In this document: positions 1 to 9,035 of the stretch, in pieces
Layout of the letters: each line of letters starts with the position of its first letter
Position numbering within the stretch: position 1 is the first letter of the stretch
NCBI RefSeq assembly: GCF_014652535.1
Contig: NZ_BMYZ01000001.1
Span: forward strand, 1,488,001-1,552,000
DNA length: 64,000 bases
Origin: Cellvibrio zantedeschiae
GTDB taxonomy: Bacteria > Pseudomonadota > Gammaproteobacteria > Pseudomonadales > Cellvibrionaceae
Direction of reading: 5' to 3'
The notes under the pieces: model-generated
The model's database searches: none
What the model was told of the DNA's origin: nothing
The model's input: the letters and a program-made list of their open reading frames with translations, nothing else
Position numbers and translations under genes: made by a program

Positions 1-885
1 AGGCGAACACATAATTATTTCTGCACCTGTGCGAATACCCATGTGAATTGCATAGTCGGTTGCCGTATCACAAGCATGTAAAGCAATCATCACATTAATG
101 CCCTGTGCGGCAAAATGTTTGACATCGCCTTGCTCAAACTGGATTCCCGTCAAACAGAGTTTATCAGCCGTTTGATTACATAAATCTACGAGCGCCTGAC
201 GAAGTTCCACGCCAGTAACTTGAGTATTAATACCAAGTTGTGCGCTTAAATAATCATGTACCGCAAAGGTTAAGTAGGCTTTACCAGAACCAAAATCAGC
301 AATATGTACTTTTTCACGTTGAGCTAAACCTGTATGGGTAATCGCAGCGGAAAGCACTTCAATAAATTTATTAATTTGTTTCCACTTACGCGACATGGCA
401 GGAATAATTTGGCCTTGGGCATCAGTAATGCCGAGTTCACGTAAATAGGGACGGCTTTGCTCCACAAATCTATGTTTTTCATTATTGTGCGACAGAGATT
501 TCTGTTGCGTTTGGTCAGAGAGTTTACTTACAGGAGTATTTTTATTCCTATGTTTATTAATAAGTACTTTGCCTTTTTTGCTAAAGCTTAGTTGGATTTC
601 CCACGAATCAGTTAGTAAATGCACGTTTTTAAAATCATTGCCTAAAGATAATTCCAAAAAGCTGATCGCATCGACTATGTTTAAATTTTTGGTAAGGTGA
701 TTGGTGCGGTATTCGTATAAAAAAGAAAGCAGGTATTCATCTTTAATTTGCACCGGACGAACAGAAATACGCGAAAGATCCGCTTCGCTGCCCTGGTATT
801 TAGACAGCACGAAACGTTGCAGAGATTTTTCATCAAATGCTTTTTTAATATCCGCGAAAAATTGTTCAAGCTCTGGCAATGCCAT
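1..885 (-). CDS. Class I SAM-dependent methyltransferase (Methyltransf_32-like), C-terminus cut by window edge
   Basis: I translated the reverse strand from the ATG at 885; the frame stays open to base 1, giving 295 codons, so the C-terminus lies outside the window. A variable N-terminal half (about residues 1-150) is followed by a SAM-binding core: an ADFGSGKAYLTF stretch (motif I), then VTGVELR, then an ALHACDTATD motif, and the last visible residues read IIMCSP. In this family that end normally continues into a Cys-Cys-His-Lys motif. The family contains uncharacterised bacterial methyltransferases related to Methyltransf_32 proteins; the substrate is unknown. It lies 28 bases downstream of murI on the same strand and may be cotranscribed with it. 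Confidence 0.8.
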   Translation of the reverse strand, partial: MALPELEQFFADIKKAFDEKSLQRFVLSKYQGSEADLSRISVRPVQIKDEYLLSFLYEYRTNHLTKNLNIVDAISFLELSLGNDFKNVHLLTDSWEIQLSFSKKGKVLINKHRNKNTPVSKLSDQTQQKSLSHNNEKHRFVEQSRPYLRELGITDAQGQIIPAMSRKWKQINKFIEVLSAAITHTGLAQREKVHIADFGSGKAYLTFAVHDYLSAQLGINTQVTGVELRQALVDLCNQTADKLCLTGIQFEQGDVKHFAAQGINVMIALHACDTATDYAIHMGIRTGAEIIMCSP

Positions 886-913
886 AGTTATACCTACAAG
901 TGACTTCTTGAGT

Positions 914-1732
914 CTAAACCTCAAGAATATCTAGATTATGAATTCCAAATTGAGCAAGCTGCGGTTGAAGTGCAGTTACGGCAGGTGAAGCTTTGGTAAA
1001 AACCGCAAGGTGTTCTGGTGCTTGTTCTGCAAATTTTCTATCGCCTAATAAAGATACTACTCTGCGCGCTATGGCTTCGCCTGAATCAATGAGTTGCACA
1101 TGCGCAGGAAATTGGATGCGTAACTCATCGCGGAGCAAAGGAAAGTGGGTGCAAGCGAGTACCAATGCATCCATCTCGTCACCGCGCGGATGATCAAAGA
1201 AGGGCTGCAAAATCGGGCGTATTTGCTGCGAACTAATTTTCTCCCCGCGCAATTTTTTTTCGGCTAGTTGAACTAGCTCACTGGAACCCACAGAAATAAC
1301 GTCTGCGTTAGGGGCATGCTCACGAATCAAATTATGGGTGTAAGGGCGTGCCACAGTGGCCGGCGTGGCGAGCAAGCCAATCACTTGGGATTTACTTTGT
1401 GCGGCCGCAGGTTTAATTGCTGGTACAACACCCACAATCGGTTGCGAAAAATGGCTGCGTATATGAGGCAAGGTAAGCGTACTGGCAGTATTGCAAGCCA
1501 CAACGATGATATCTACGGCATAGGTTTCGGTAAGCTTATGAAAAACCGCATCCACGCGGCTAATTAATTCAGCCTCGCCTTTGGTCCCGTAAGGAAAAAA
1601 GGCGTTGTCAGATACGTAGATCAATGGCACAAAAGGCAATTTTTGTTGGATTTCGTGAACTATGCTCAAACCACCAACACCGGAATCAAAAACCAGTATG
1701 CGCGGACTTGGGTTTGTTGGCGATAAAGACAT
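914..1732 (-). CDS. murI: Glutamate racemase
   Basis: Interconverts L- and D-glutamate in the cytoplasm and so supplies D-Glu for peptidoglycan. At 272 residues it has the normal family length. Visible signatures are the N-terminal FDSGVGGLS substrate loop (about residues 15-23) and the two catalytic cysteines, Cys80 in VVACNTAS and Cys194 in LACTHFPL, which act as the two acid/base residues of the cofactor-independent racemase. The start is the ATG at 1732; the ribosome binding site ahead of it is weak. It is divergent from rmuC, with the 93-base gap holding both promoters. Confidence 0.96.
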   Translation of the reverse strand: MSLSPTNPSPRILVFDSGVGGLSIVHEIQQKLPFVPLIYVSDNAFFPYGTKGEAELISRVDAVFHKLTETYAVDIIVVACNTASTLTLPHIRSHFSQPIVGVVPAIKPAAAQSKSQVIGLLATPATVARPYTHNLIREHAPNADVISVGSSELVQLAEKKLRGEKISSQQIRPILQPFFDHPRGDEMDALVLACTHFPLLRDELRIQFPAHVQLIDSGEAIARRVVSLLGDRKFAEQAPEHLAVFTKASPAVTALQPQLAQFGIHNLDILEV

Positions 1733-1825
1733 GAGGGCTCTGCGACAGAATTGCGTTAAAATGCCGAAAATCGAATTTTAGGGTAGCCGCTCTATACCCT
1801 CAACCTATTTATGTAAGGATCATCT

Positions 1826-3379
1826 GTGAACAGTGCATTTATTATTCTTGCCGTGGTGTTAATTGCGCTTTTAATTGGCTTTTTTTTCGCCAGTTTGGTG
1901 TTGGGCAGGAGCAATCGCAAAGCATTGGATGCGGCGCTCTTGTTGCGGGAAAACGAGCTCAAAACAATTCAGGTGCAAGAGCTGCATCAGGCAGCTTTGC
2001 GTGAAGCCAGTTTGCAACAAGAGTTGGGGCAGGCGAGAGCCCAAGCGCAAGATGCCAAGCAAGAACTGCTGCAGCTTAAAACTGCGCATCAACAATTACA
2101 AGATCAAACAAACCTTAGCTTGCAAGCTTTGGCAGCGGCTAAGCAGCAACTTCAGCAGCTTGCCGATACGCAATTAGCCTTACAGCAAAAAGACGCTGCC
2201 TTAATGAGTGCCACAGCGGAGCTTACGGAACTAAATACACGTCTTGAGCAGGAGCGTAAAAGCTTCACAGAGCAGCTTGCAATCTTGCAAAACGCAAAAG
2301 TCGAATTGGCGAAAGAGTTTGAAAATATTGCCAATAAAATCTTTGATAATAAGCAGCAGCAATTTTCACAATCCAGCAAAAGCTTATTGGAGACAACGCT
2401 TGATCCGTTCAAATTGCAGCTTAATGATTTCCGCAAAAAAGTAGAGGACGTTTACGAAAAAGAAAATGCTGATCGCAATCGCTTATCCGGGCAGGTGTTA
2501 GAACTACAAAAACAAGCGCAAAAAATTGGTGAAGATGCCGTTAATCTGGCGCAAGCCTTAAAAGGCAATAACAAAACCCAGGGTAGTTGGGGTGAAGTCA
2601 TTCTAGAGCGCTTGCTGGAAGAATCCGGTTTGCAAAAAGGTCGCGAATACGACACGCAGATGAGTTTCACCAGCGATGAAGGCTCGCGCCGCATGCCGGA
2701 CGTGATCATTCATTTACCAGAACAAAAAGACATCATTATTGATTCCAAAGTATCTTTAATCGACTACGAAAAATTTTGCACCACAGAAGATGATCAGGAA
2801 CGTAAATATCACTTAAATGCTCATGTGAATTCGCTGCGCGGGCACATTAAAGGTTTGAATATAAAAGACTACGAAAAGCTTGAAGGTGTTAAATCTCTGG
2901 ATTTCGTATTTATTTTCATTCCTATTGAAGCTGCATTTATGCTGGCTCTCCAGCACGAACCCAATCTTTACCGTGAAGCCTACGACAAGCATATTATTTT
3001 GGTCAGCCCGACCACATTGCTTGCTACTTTACGCACGGTGGAAAATATCTGGCGTTACGAAAAACAAAACAAAAATGCAGAGCGTATCGCTAAAGAAGCA
3101 GGCGCCTTACATGATCAGTTCGTGTTGCTTTTGGATGCTATGGATAATATTCAAAACTATTTAAGCAAGTCGCAGGAGGCTTACAACACAGCGCGCAATC
3201 GTCTGCAAAGTGGTCGAGGAAATCTTGTGAAGCGCGTGGATGATTTGCGTCGCTTGGGTGCCAAAACCAAAAAACGCATTGATGGCAATCTGGTTGATCC
3301 AGATGATGAAATGGATGGAAATACTTTGCTGCTCGAAGCTGATGATAGTGAGGTTGCAAACACGGACTCCAATGAATGA
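1826..3379 (+). CDS. rmuC: DNA recombination protein RmuC
   Basis: RmuC limits inversion-type rearrangements at short inverted repeats in E. coli; the mechanism is not settled. The 517-residue protein has an N-terminal membrane anchor (about residues 3-24), a long Gln/Leu-rich coiled coil (about 35-190) and the C-terminal RmuC domain with a nuclease-like fold (about 210-440), including QGSWGEVILERLLEESGL and a PDVIIHLP...IIIDSKV stretch that matches the D...D-x-K core of that fold. The start is a GTG preceded by TAAGGAT at good spacing. Its stop overlaps the start of the next gene by four bases, so translation is probably coupled. Confidence 0.93.
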   Translation: MNSAFIILAVVLIALLIGFFFASLVLGRSNRKALDAALLLRENELKTIQVQELHQAALREASLQQELGQARAQAQDAKQELLQLKTAHQQLQDQTNLSLQALAAAKQQLQQLADTQLALQQKDAALMSATAELTELNTRLEQERKSFTEQLAILQNAKVELAKEFENIANKIFDNKQQQFSQSSKSLLETTLDPFKLQLNDFRKKVEDVYEKENADRNRLSGQVLELQKQAQKIGEDAVNLAQALKGNNKTQGSWGEVILERLLEESGLQKGREYDTQMSFTSDEGSRRMPDVIIHLPEQKDIIIDSKVSLIDYEKFCTTEDDQERKYHLNAHVNSLRGHIKGLNIKDYEKLEGVKSLDFVFIFIPIEAAFMLALQHEPNLYREAYDKHIILVSPTTLLATLRTVENIWRYEKQNKNAERIAKEAGALHDQFVLLLDAMDNIQNYLSKSQEAYNTARNRLQSGRGNLVKRVDDLRRLGAKTKKRIDGNLVDPDDEMDGNTLLLEADDSEVANTDSNE

Positions 3380-3885
3380 GTTTTAACATCCGGCCAATGC
3401 TATCGAGCGATTTACGCACTGTAGAAGCGATTCAGGCAGAAGCTTACGCTGGTCATTTTTTAGAATCAGCGCATATTATTGCCCAACGATTTGATTCAAG
3501 CCCAACGACATCATGGGTAGCAGAGCGGGACGGGCAAGTGTGCGCTTATTTAGTGGCTTATTGGTCGAAGGTAGGAAAAATCAGCCCGCTCAATGCGCCA
3601 TTCGCACCAATTGAAGAAATGCAGTGTTTATATTTACATGATCTGGCTTTATTAAAAATAGCGCAGGGGTTTGGATTGGCAAGGCTTTTAATTAATGCTG
3701 CGACTGATCACGCTTCAAATCAGTCTGCGTATGCAATCGCACTTCTATCTGTACAGAGCTCAAAGGCGTTTTGGCAGGGCTTGGGCTTCTCCGAATTTGC
3801 TCATTTGGAAGAATCCCAGCAGGAAAATTTGAATACTTATTTGACTGGAAATAATGCAGCATTTTATATGCTTAAGCATTTGTAA
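3376..3885 (+). CDS. GNAT family N-acetyltransferase
   Basis: A 169-residue protein with the layout of the Gcn5-related acetyltransferase fold: an N-terminal IRPMLSSDL strand-helix start, a central YLHDLALL strand, and a KIAQGFGLARLL helix in the position of the acetyl-CoA pyrophosphate loop (about residues 95-108). The C-terminal part has the usual late FWQGLGF motif. The acetyl acceptor cannot be predicted. The ATG overlaps the rmuC stop (ATGA), which decides the start and suggests a two-gene operon. Confidence 0.8.
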   Translation: MSFNIRPMLSSDLRTVEAIQAEAYAGHFLESAHIIAQRFDSSPTTSWVAERDGQVCAYLVAYWSKVGKISPLNAPFAPIEEMQCLYLHDLALLKIAQGFGLARLLINAATDHASNQSAYAIALLSVQSSKAFWQGLGFSEFAHLEESQQENLNTYLTGNNAAFYMLKHL

Positions 3886-3913
3886 ATTACTGGGTGCGAG
3901 TTTCAGGCCTGCT

Positions 3914-5008
3914 TTACTTAGCTCGCTTCCTTAGGGTAACCCCAACTTCCAAATGGTGTGTGTAGGGGAACTGATCAAATAAAGCGACATTTGTGATGTC
4001 ATGGGTTTGCACGATAGTTTTCAGATTTTCGCGTAGCGTCGCCGGGTTGCATGAAATATACATAATATTATCGTAACGCTGGGTAATTGATGTTGTATGT
4101 GGGTCCATTCCTGAGCGCGGTGGATCTACAAAAATACTGGAGAATGTGTAGCTGTCTAAATCAATCCCTTCAAGACGATTAAAGCTTCGCACCTTATCCA
4201 TTGCTTGCGAAAAGTCCTCACTAGATAAGCGTGCAATTGAAACATTATTAACTTGATTCAACTCCATATTATAAAGCGCTGATTTAACCGATGGTTTGGC
4301 TAATTCCGTAGCCAAAACGCGGTTAAAGTTTTGCGATAGAGGCAGGGTAAAATTTCCATTCCCGCAATAAAGCTCAATGAGGTCTCCACCCCAGTTCCGG
4401 CTTTTTTCAACAGCCCAGGTCAGCATTTTTTCACACACGCCTGCATTGGGCTGTGTAAAGCCTGATTCTATTTGTTGATAACGAAATTGTTTTCCACAAA
4501 CGTTTAATTGTTCTATAACAAAATCTTGTTCAACAACAATCTTTTGACCTTTACTGCGGCCAATAATAAAAATATTTAATTTGGTTTGAATGTCACGCGC
4601 AGCGGAAATCCATTCATCGTCAAGCTTGCGGTGATAAATGAGAGAAATTAACGCTTGGCCACTCAGCGTGGTTAAGAAATCGATTTGAAAAAGTTTTGTG
4701 CGGAGGATTTCATTAGCATTAATTTCTGTCATCAGTTCCGTCATCAGTCGGTTCATTAATGCTGAACCTATGGGAAACTCACTAATGTCATAGGCTCGTT
4801 TGAACTCATCATCTGTAAACATGCAGTAGGTAGAAACAGGACCTTTATGCCAAATACGAAATTCAGCACGCATACGGAAATGCTTTTCAGCTGATTCAAA
4901 AATTACTGGCTCGGGAAACGAAAATTCGGCAAAGTCGTGTTTGAAGATAGCGATTTTTTCTGCGAGTTGCGCTTGATATTCTACTTGTGTGTACTGTCGT
5001 GAGTTCAT
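3914..5008 (-). CDS. trmA: tRNA (uracil-5-)-methyltransferase TrmA
   Basis: Makes 5-methyluridine at position 54 of the T-loop of tRNAs using SAM. The length (364) fits TrmA, and there is no TRAM domain or iron-sulfur cysteine set as in RlmD. Visible motifs: SAM-binding ELYCGNGNFTLPL (about 210-222), FVDPPRSGMD (about 293), the nucleophile Cys320 in YISCNPATL, and the general base Glu354 in HHLEVG near the C-terminus. It is convergent with the GNAT gene and 22 bases downstream of the histidine kinase gene on the same strand. Confidence 0.96.
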   Translation of the reverse strand: MNSRQYTQVEYQAQLAEKIAIFKHDFAEFSFPEPVIFESAEKHFRMRAEFRIWHKGPVSTYCMFTDDEFKRAYDISEFPIGSALMNRLMTELMTEINANEILRTKLFQIDFLTTLSGQALISLIYHRKLDDEWISAARDIQTKLNIFIIGRSKGQKIVVEQDFVIEQLNVCGKQFRYQQIESGFTQPNAGVCEKMLTWAVEKSRNWGGDLIELYCGNGNFTLPLSQNFNRVLATELAKPSVKSALYNMELNQVNNVSIARLSSEDFSQAMDKVRSFNRLEGIDLDSYTFSSIFVDPPRSGMDPHTTSITQRYDNIMYISCNPATLRENLKTIVQTHDITNVALFDQFPYTHHLEVGVTLRKRAK

Positions 5009-5030
5009 AATCTACTTATGGAAAATGGAT

Positions 5031-6557
5031 TTATATATTTAATGAAAATTGGCGTTCGCCAGCCATGGGTAATCGAATTTTGAAAACAGCACCTTTGCCA
5101 TAATGGGAGCTGACGCTAATTTTACCTTTGTGATGTTCGGTAATAATAAAATAAGATACTGAAAGACCGAGCCCTGTACCTTTACCGACTTCTTTGGTGG
5201 TGAAAAAAGGTTCAAAAATATGGTCTTTAATGTTGTCCTTTATTCCCGGGCCATTGTCAGAAATCTCAATGACAACATCTGATTTTTTTACGTAGCCAGA
5301 AATTTCTACGCGTAGCTCTTCAGGATGTTTGTAGTCATCCGAGCTTAATGCCTGGTAGGCGTTGCGCAATAAGTTCAGGAATACTTGCTGCAGTTCAGCC
5401 GCAGATGCGAAGACACTGGGGAAATCAGCACTGAATTGGCTGACCACCTTAATATCTGCCATTTTGGTTTGCTCTGCAAAACCAGCGTTACGATTAAATT
5501 CAATAGCCTGTTCGATCAGCTTTGGAATATCTACCCAGCTCTTTTCATTATGGTTACTGTGTGAGAACTCCAACATATTGGTAACAATTCGCCCGGCGCG
5601 TTCGCCAGCTTCTCTAATATTTTCCAGAAATTGGGGGATTTCGCGCTCACTTAAATAGTGATTAAAGTTTGAAAAATCCAATTGGTGTTTGTGGGCGATT
5701 TCTTTATTGGAATCCAGTTCTGGCGAAGTCCGGCGAATGATATTTTGTACATTGTGCAGAATAATTCCCAAAGGATTATTAATTTCATGGGCAATGCCTG
5801 CAGCTAATTCTCCCAGGGAAGACATTTTCTCGTTTTGAATCATCATATTTTCGAGTTGGACGCGCTGGGTCACATCTTTTAATTGAATAACCGCACCCGA
5901 GGTCTGACCGCTGGAAACCTGGCCGCTAATTAAAGGGTAGATTCTTAAATCATAAAAGCGCGGCTCATCATTTTCTATTTGCTGGAGCTGGCGATTAATA
6001 AATGGTTGTTGATGCTTGATGATTTCTTCCAGCTGATCTTCTGAAATTGGCAAGTGAGGCAGGGCGGTGGTGATGTGCGTGCCTAGAGCTTTATCAAAAG
6101 ACAACCCGGTTTTTTCGAAAGCTGCAATGTTCCAATAAGTCACTCTGCCATCGGCGGCAACCCCTACTAGAATATCGGGTACCGAATTAATCATGGTTTG
6201 CAAATGACGTTTGGTGTCTTGCAGCTGGGTGGCAATTATTTTGTGGCTCTGGATGGCATTTTCCAGTTCGGTGTTTTTCTGATACAAACTTTGCGTGCGA
6301 TCCTGGATTTTTTGTTCCAGTTCTTTTTGGTGTAACTTTAATAAATTTTTTGCGGCTTTATTTTTAATCCTACTGCGCTGTAAACCCGCAATAAGTATGG
6401 TTTGAATAACTAATAAACCCGCAATGATGATTAGCAAACTGAGACTTGTCTCCACCTCTCTTCCTGCTGCAAAACATGGGTTGATTGCACAGGTGCAAGC
6501 GGCCATTAATACAGCTTTGGATGCGCGCGCTTTTAGTCTTGCTGGCGTGTAAGTCAT
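5031..6557 (-). CDS. Membrane-bound PAS-domain sensor histidine kinase
   Basis: About 508 residues from the ATG at 6557, chosen because it begins a signal-like stretch (basic, then AVLMAAC...CFAA); an in-frame TTG at 6623 would add 22 residues. A membrane segment follows at about 38-60, then a coiled coil (about 65-120), a PAS domain (about 122-235, with the [10 protein letters not shown] start), a HisKA dimerisation domain with phosphoacceptor His257 in [11 protein letters not shown], and a HATPase domain ending in [18 protein letters not shown] and GTGLGLS boxes. The EINNPLG-type H-box is typical of NtrB/ZraS-like kinases. No response regulator gene lies beside it, so its partner is unknown; the signal is presumably read by the PAS domain. 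Confidence 0.88.
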   Translation of the reverse strand: MTYTPARLKARASKAVLMAACTCAINPCFAAGREVETSLSLLIIIAGLLVIQTILIAGLQRSRIKNKAAKNLLKLHQKELEQKIQDRTQSLYQKNTELENAIQSHKIIATQLQDTKRHLQTMINSVPDILVGVAADGRVTYWNIAAFEKTGLSFDKALGTHITTALPHLPISEDQLEEIIKHQQPFINRQLQQIENDEPRFYDLRIYPLISGQVSSGQTSGAVIQLKDVTQRVQLENMMIQNEKMSSLGELAAGIAHEINNPLGIILHNVQNIIRRTSPELDSNKEIAHKHQLDFSNFNHYLSEREIPQFLENIREAGERAGRIVTNMLEFSHSNHNEKSWVDIPKLIEQAIEFNRNAGFAEQTKMADIKVVSQFSADFPSVFASAAELQQVFLNLLRNAYQALSSDDYKHPEELRVEISGYVKKSDVVIEISDNGPGIKDNIKDHIFEPFFTTKEVGKGTGLGLSVSYFIITEHHKGKISVSSHYGKGAVFKIRLPMAGERQFSLNI

Positions 6558-6726
6558 TAGGGTTTGTTGCGTCCGGGAAGAGAGCGCTATTGTCGCACTG
6601 ATGGCCTTGTAGCTAAAGTCCAAGCTGCATTTTTAAAATATGTTGGCTTTTTAATCAAATGCTTAGCGGAAAATAGGGCTGGCTGCTGCGGGGCTCTCTT
6701 GTAGCTAAAACGGTGGCAAAAAAAGT

Positions 6727-6754
6727 TTGACACACATCTAAAATTAGGTAGAAT
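6727..6754 (+). promoter_or_regulatory. Sigma-70 promoter of the tRNA operon
   Basis: TTGACA at 6727-6732 and TAGAAT at 6749-6754 are separated by 16 bases, followed by a GC-rich discriminator (GCGCACC), which is typical of stable-RNA promoters under stringent control. The first tRNA starts 16 bases after the -10 box. Confidence 0.75.
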
Positions 6755-6770
6755 GCGCACCTCTCAGCAA

Positions 6771-6846
6771 GGGCGGTTAGCTCAGTTGGTAGAGCAATGC
6801 CCTTACAAGGCATGGGTCACAAGTTCGAGTCTTGTACCGCCCACCA
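6771..6846 (+). tRNA. tRNA-Val (anticodon TAC)
   Basis: A 76-base cloverleaf. The acceptor arms GGGCGGT / ACCGCCC pair fully, the D-arm contains AGCTCAGTTGGTAGAGC, the anticodon loop is CTTACAA with TAC at positions 34-36, the T-loop is GTTCGAGTC, and the 3' CCA is encoded in the DNA. It reads GUA and, by wobble, other valine codons. Confidence 0.97.
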
Positions 6847-6874
6847 CTTAAATGTGGCCTAGTTGAGAATATGC

Positions 6875-6951
6875 GGACCGGTAGTTCAGCCGGTTAGAAT
6901 GCCGGCCTGTCACGCCGGAGGTCGCGGGTTCGAGCCCCGTCCGGTCCGCCA
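6875..6951 (+). tRNA. tRNA-Asp (anticodon GTC)
   Basis: A 77-base cloverleaf with acceptor GGACCGG / CCGGTCC, discriminator G and encoded CCA. The D-arm is AGTTCAGCCGGTTAGAAT, the anticodon loop is CTGTCAC with GTC at 6909-6911, and the T-loop is GTTCGAGCC. It lies 28 bases after tRNA-Val with no promoter between, so the two are cotranscribed. Confidence 0.97.
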
Positions 6952-6961
6952 CTAATTCCTG

Positions 6962-6989
6962 AAAAAGCTGCCTTAAAGGCGGCTTTTTT
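6962..6989 (+). terminator. Rho-independent terminator of the tRNA operon
   Basis: A stem AAAGCTGCC / GGCGGCTTT with one G-T wobble and a short TTAAA loop is followed by a run of six T. It begins 11 bases after tRNA-Asp. Confidence 0.85.
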
Positions 6990-7229
6990 GCTTTTCTGCC
7001 TTCAGTTTTGCTATCCCTTCTTCTTGCTCTCCCTTGTATTTGCCCCCGCCGTCCCAACTTCCTCTTAAAAGTCTCTATATCTCGGGATTGTATGTCACCA
7101 AATGTTTATTTTTTGGTCACTGATTTGTCATCTCGGGCTGATAGTTTTAGCTTCAGGAACAGATTCGGGAAAGGATTCCGATTTTTAACCGCATTTGAAA
7201 TTCAACCAAACTTAAGAGAGAGATGTTTT

Positions 7230-7310
7230 ATGCAAGATTACATTGAAGACCTATTGGACGATGTTGAAGAATTTGATGACGATATTGCTGATGATTATTC
7301 CGATATTTGA
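7230..7310 (+). CDS. Possible 26-residue acidic micropeptide
   Basis: An ATG at 7230 preceded by purine-rich AAGAGAGAG opens a 26-codon frame in which about half the residues are Asp or Glu (it begins MQDYIEDLLDDVEEF). The frame is open further upstream to 7008, but that part does not look like protein. I recognise no family. It could be a real small acidic protein or chance; the composition and the ribosome-binding-site-like sequence are the only support. Confidence 0.3.
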   Translation: MQDYIEDLLDDVEEFDDDIADDYSDI

Positions 7311-7319
7311 TTCCCATCC

Positions 7320-7524
7320 TTACAGCGCCATCCTATATCCCTGCTTTATCTCCGCCTGATTATCCTTTTCAAATACCACAAGGCTGGCAAAACCAGTGCT
7401 TGTTGTTCTCTGTCATTAAAATGCCAATCCAGTCACGCTTGGTCTTCTGATCAATACCGCTACGAGAGTCGAATAGGCCGCAAATATAGTTTAAATCGCT
7501 AATTTTGCGGTGGGCATCAATTAG
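7320..7524 (-). pseudogene. Frameshifted remnant of a coding sequence (unknown protein C-terminus)
   Basis: The reverse strand between 7524 and 7369 reads as plausible protein (containing NYICGLFDSRSGIDQKTKRD and then MTENNKHWF) and meets a stop. Dropping one T from the TTTT run at 7389-7392 moves into a second frame that continues sensibly (FASLVVFEKDNQAEIKQGY...) to a stop at 7320. No normal start codon exists: an in-frame stop lies at 7525-7527. This looks like the C-terminal piece of a decayed gene with a single-base frameshift. I cannot name the family with confidence. Confidence 0.5.
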
Positions 7525-7605
7525 TTAGAAAACAAGCTGGCATATACTCAAGTCATTATCTGGCAACCACGGCTATTGGGCCCGTATAGATTTGGGATAA
7601 GGCTT

Positions 7606-8967
7606 ATGACTCTAGAAAGTACAGACTCCGTTGAGGCGGTTGTCTTATTCAAAGGTGATGTAATTACCCGAGAGCTACTCTATCCAGAGTTTGAAGCCAT
7701 TTTGGATGGCTTTGTTCCTGTCCCTGATTTCAAAGGTTCTTCCGCTAAAGCCGCTTATCTCGTCATCAATTCAAACTTGCAAATTACCGCCGCAGTTTTT
7801 TTTCTCCTGGATTTTGATGACCGTGGAATGATTGATCGTCGCTGGAATGTTCCGCTACAGCAACTAGCCGAGGTTTCCGGCAGAGGGCCAGATTTGGGAG
7901 CGGGACCAATTCGTTTGGCCTGCTATAGCCAATGCGCTATTGGATGGCATCAGAAAAAGCTTTGGGATCCGCAAATGGACCCGGCTACCTCCAGTTTCGC
8001 CCAGTTGAAAAAATGTGTTCAAAATAACCGCTTGGGTGTGATTTTTAGAAAGCCGGCGCAGGAGCGTTTAGCGGCTGTGCCTACGGCGGTTGCCCAGCCA
8101 GTGCACGAACAAAATAGCTTGGCTCTTCAGCAAAAAATACATGAACATTATGCGTTAGAGCTGCGCAATCAAACTGCGAGTCTTATCAAAGAGCAACGCT
8201 TGCGTATTGCGACCTTGCATTCAAAACAGCAAGAGACTATTCAAAAACTGCAGCACGAACACCAACAACGCTTGCAAGCCTATCAAGAAAAAATCAAAGA
8301 ACTCAAAACACTTAATGTGGATTTGGAGTTGCGAAATCGCTCGCTGAAAGAAAGCTTTGATGTTCAAGCCAGTAAAGTCGAAGGCATGCGTGAATATTTC
8401 TCGCATAAATTAAAGGCCGCGCAAAACGACGAGAACAGCCAAATTCAGGCACTGCAAGAAAATTTCGCGGTAGAGCTTGCATTAAAGTTACAAACTGCCA
8501 CCGCAGAGTTGCGCGAAATGCTGGATATGCGTGAAGTTGAACTGTTTTATCGCCACCAGAATGAAACGACCTTAAAAGAAGAAATTGTAAATATTAAACA
8601 GGAATACCAAGAGCTCCTAAATAACAGCGGCGAACAGGTGTTAACACGTTTGGATAAAGCTGGCGTTAATTTTGTGGTTTATCATCCGGGCGCAGGGCAG
8701 TTTACAATTCCTCTGGCAGACTTGAGCCAGTACATTGAAAATCCGACCGCCTATGTTGCCAAGAATTCCGGTGTTGGCGAAAAACTCTATTCGGTGTGGT
8801 TCGACCATTATCAAAATCCTTCATGCAAAGGCCTGGATGCAAATGGGCATGCATGCGGCAAACCACTGGTGCGAATTGGCTCACCCATAGAGTTCCATGA
8901 AGGTGAGAGCGACCGTTGTGAGCATCATCAATTGATTTCCTATAAACTGGTTTCTGAAAAGCGCTAA
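7606..8967 (+). CDS. Uncharacterised coiled-coil protein with C-terminal Cys/His cluster
   Basis: About 453 residues from the ATG at 7606; an in-frame ATG at 7576 would add ten unlikely residues. The N-terminal globular part (about 1-150) has no motif I recognise. A long Gln/Glu/Lys-rich coiled coil covers about 170-340. The C-terminal part (about 355-453) contains a cluster CKGLDANGHACGKPL...DRCEHHQ, whose Cys-x8-Cys and Cys-x-His-His spacing could bind a metal. No signal peptide or membrane segment is seen, so it is probably cytoplasmic. It stands alone between a decayed region and a PLP enzyme. The function is unknown. Confidence 0.75.
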   Translation: MTLESTDSVEAVVLFKGDVITRELLYPEFEAILDGFVPVPDFKGSSAKAAYLVINSNLQITAAVFFLLDFDDRGMIDRRWNVPLQQLAEVSGRGPDLGAGPIRLACYSQCAIGWHQKKLWDPQMDPATSSFAQLKKCVQNNRLGVIFRKPAQERLAAVPTAVAQPVHEQNSLALQQKIHEHYALELRNQTASLIKEQRLRIATLHSKQQETIQKLQHEHQQRLQAYQEKIKELKTLNVDLELRNRSLKESFDVQASKVEGMREYFSHKLKAAQNDENSQIQALQENFAVELALKLQTATAELREMLDMREVELFYRHQNETTLKEEIVNIKQEYQELLNNSGEQVLTRLDKAGVNFVVYHPGAGQFTIPLADLSQYIENPTAYVAKNSGVGEKLYSVWFDHYQNPSCKGLDANGHACGKPLVRIGSPIEFHEGESDRCEHHQLISYKLVSEKR

Positions 8968-9035
8968 ATGCTTTTGTTGCGCTGGGGGTCTTTGTTAAAA
9001 GATGCGCGCATTTACAAAGAAATGGTTGAATAGAA

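Noticed and set aside
7008-7229. Upstream extension of the acidic small ORF to 100 codons
   Set aside because: The added part is a pyrimidine-rich stretch directly after the tRNA terminator with no ribosome binding site and unprotein-like composition.
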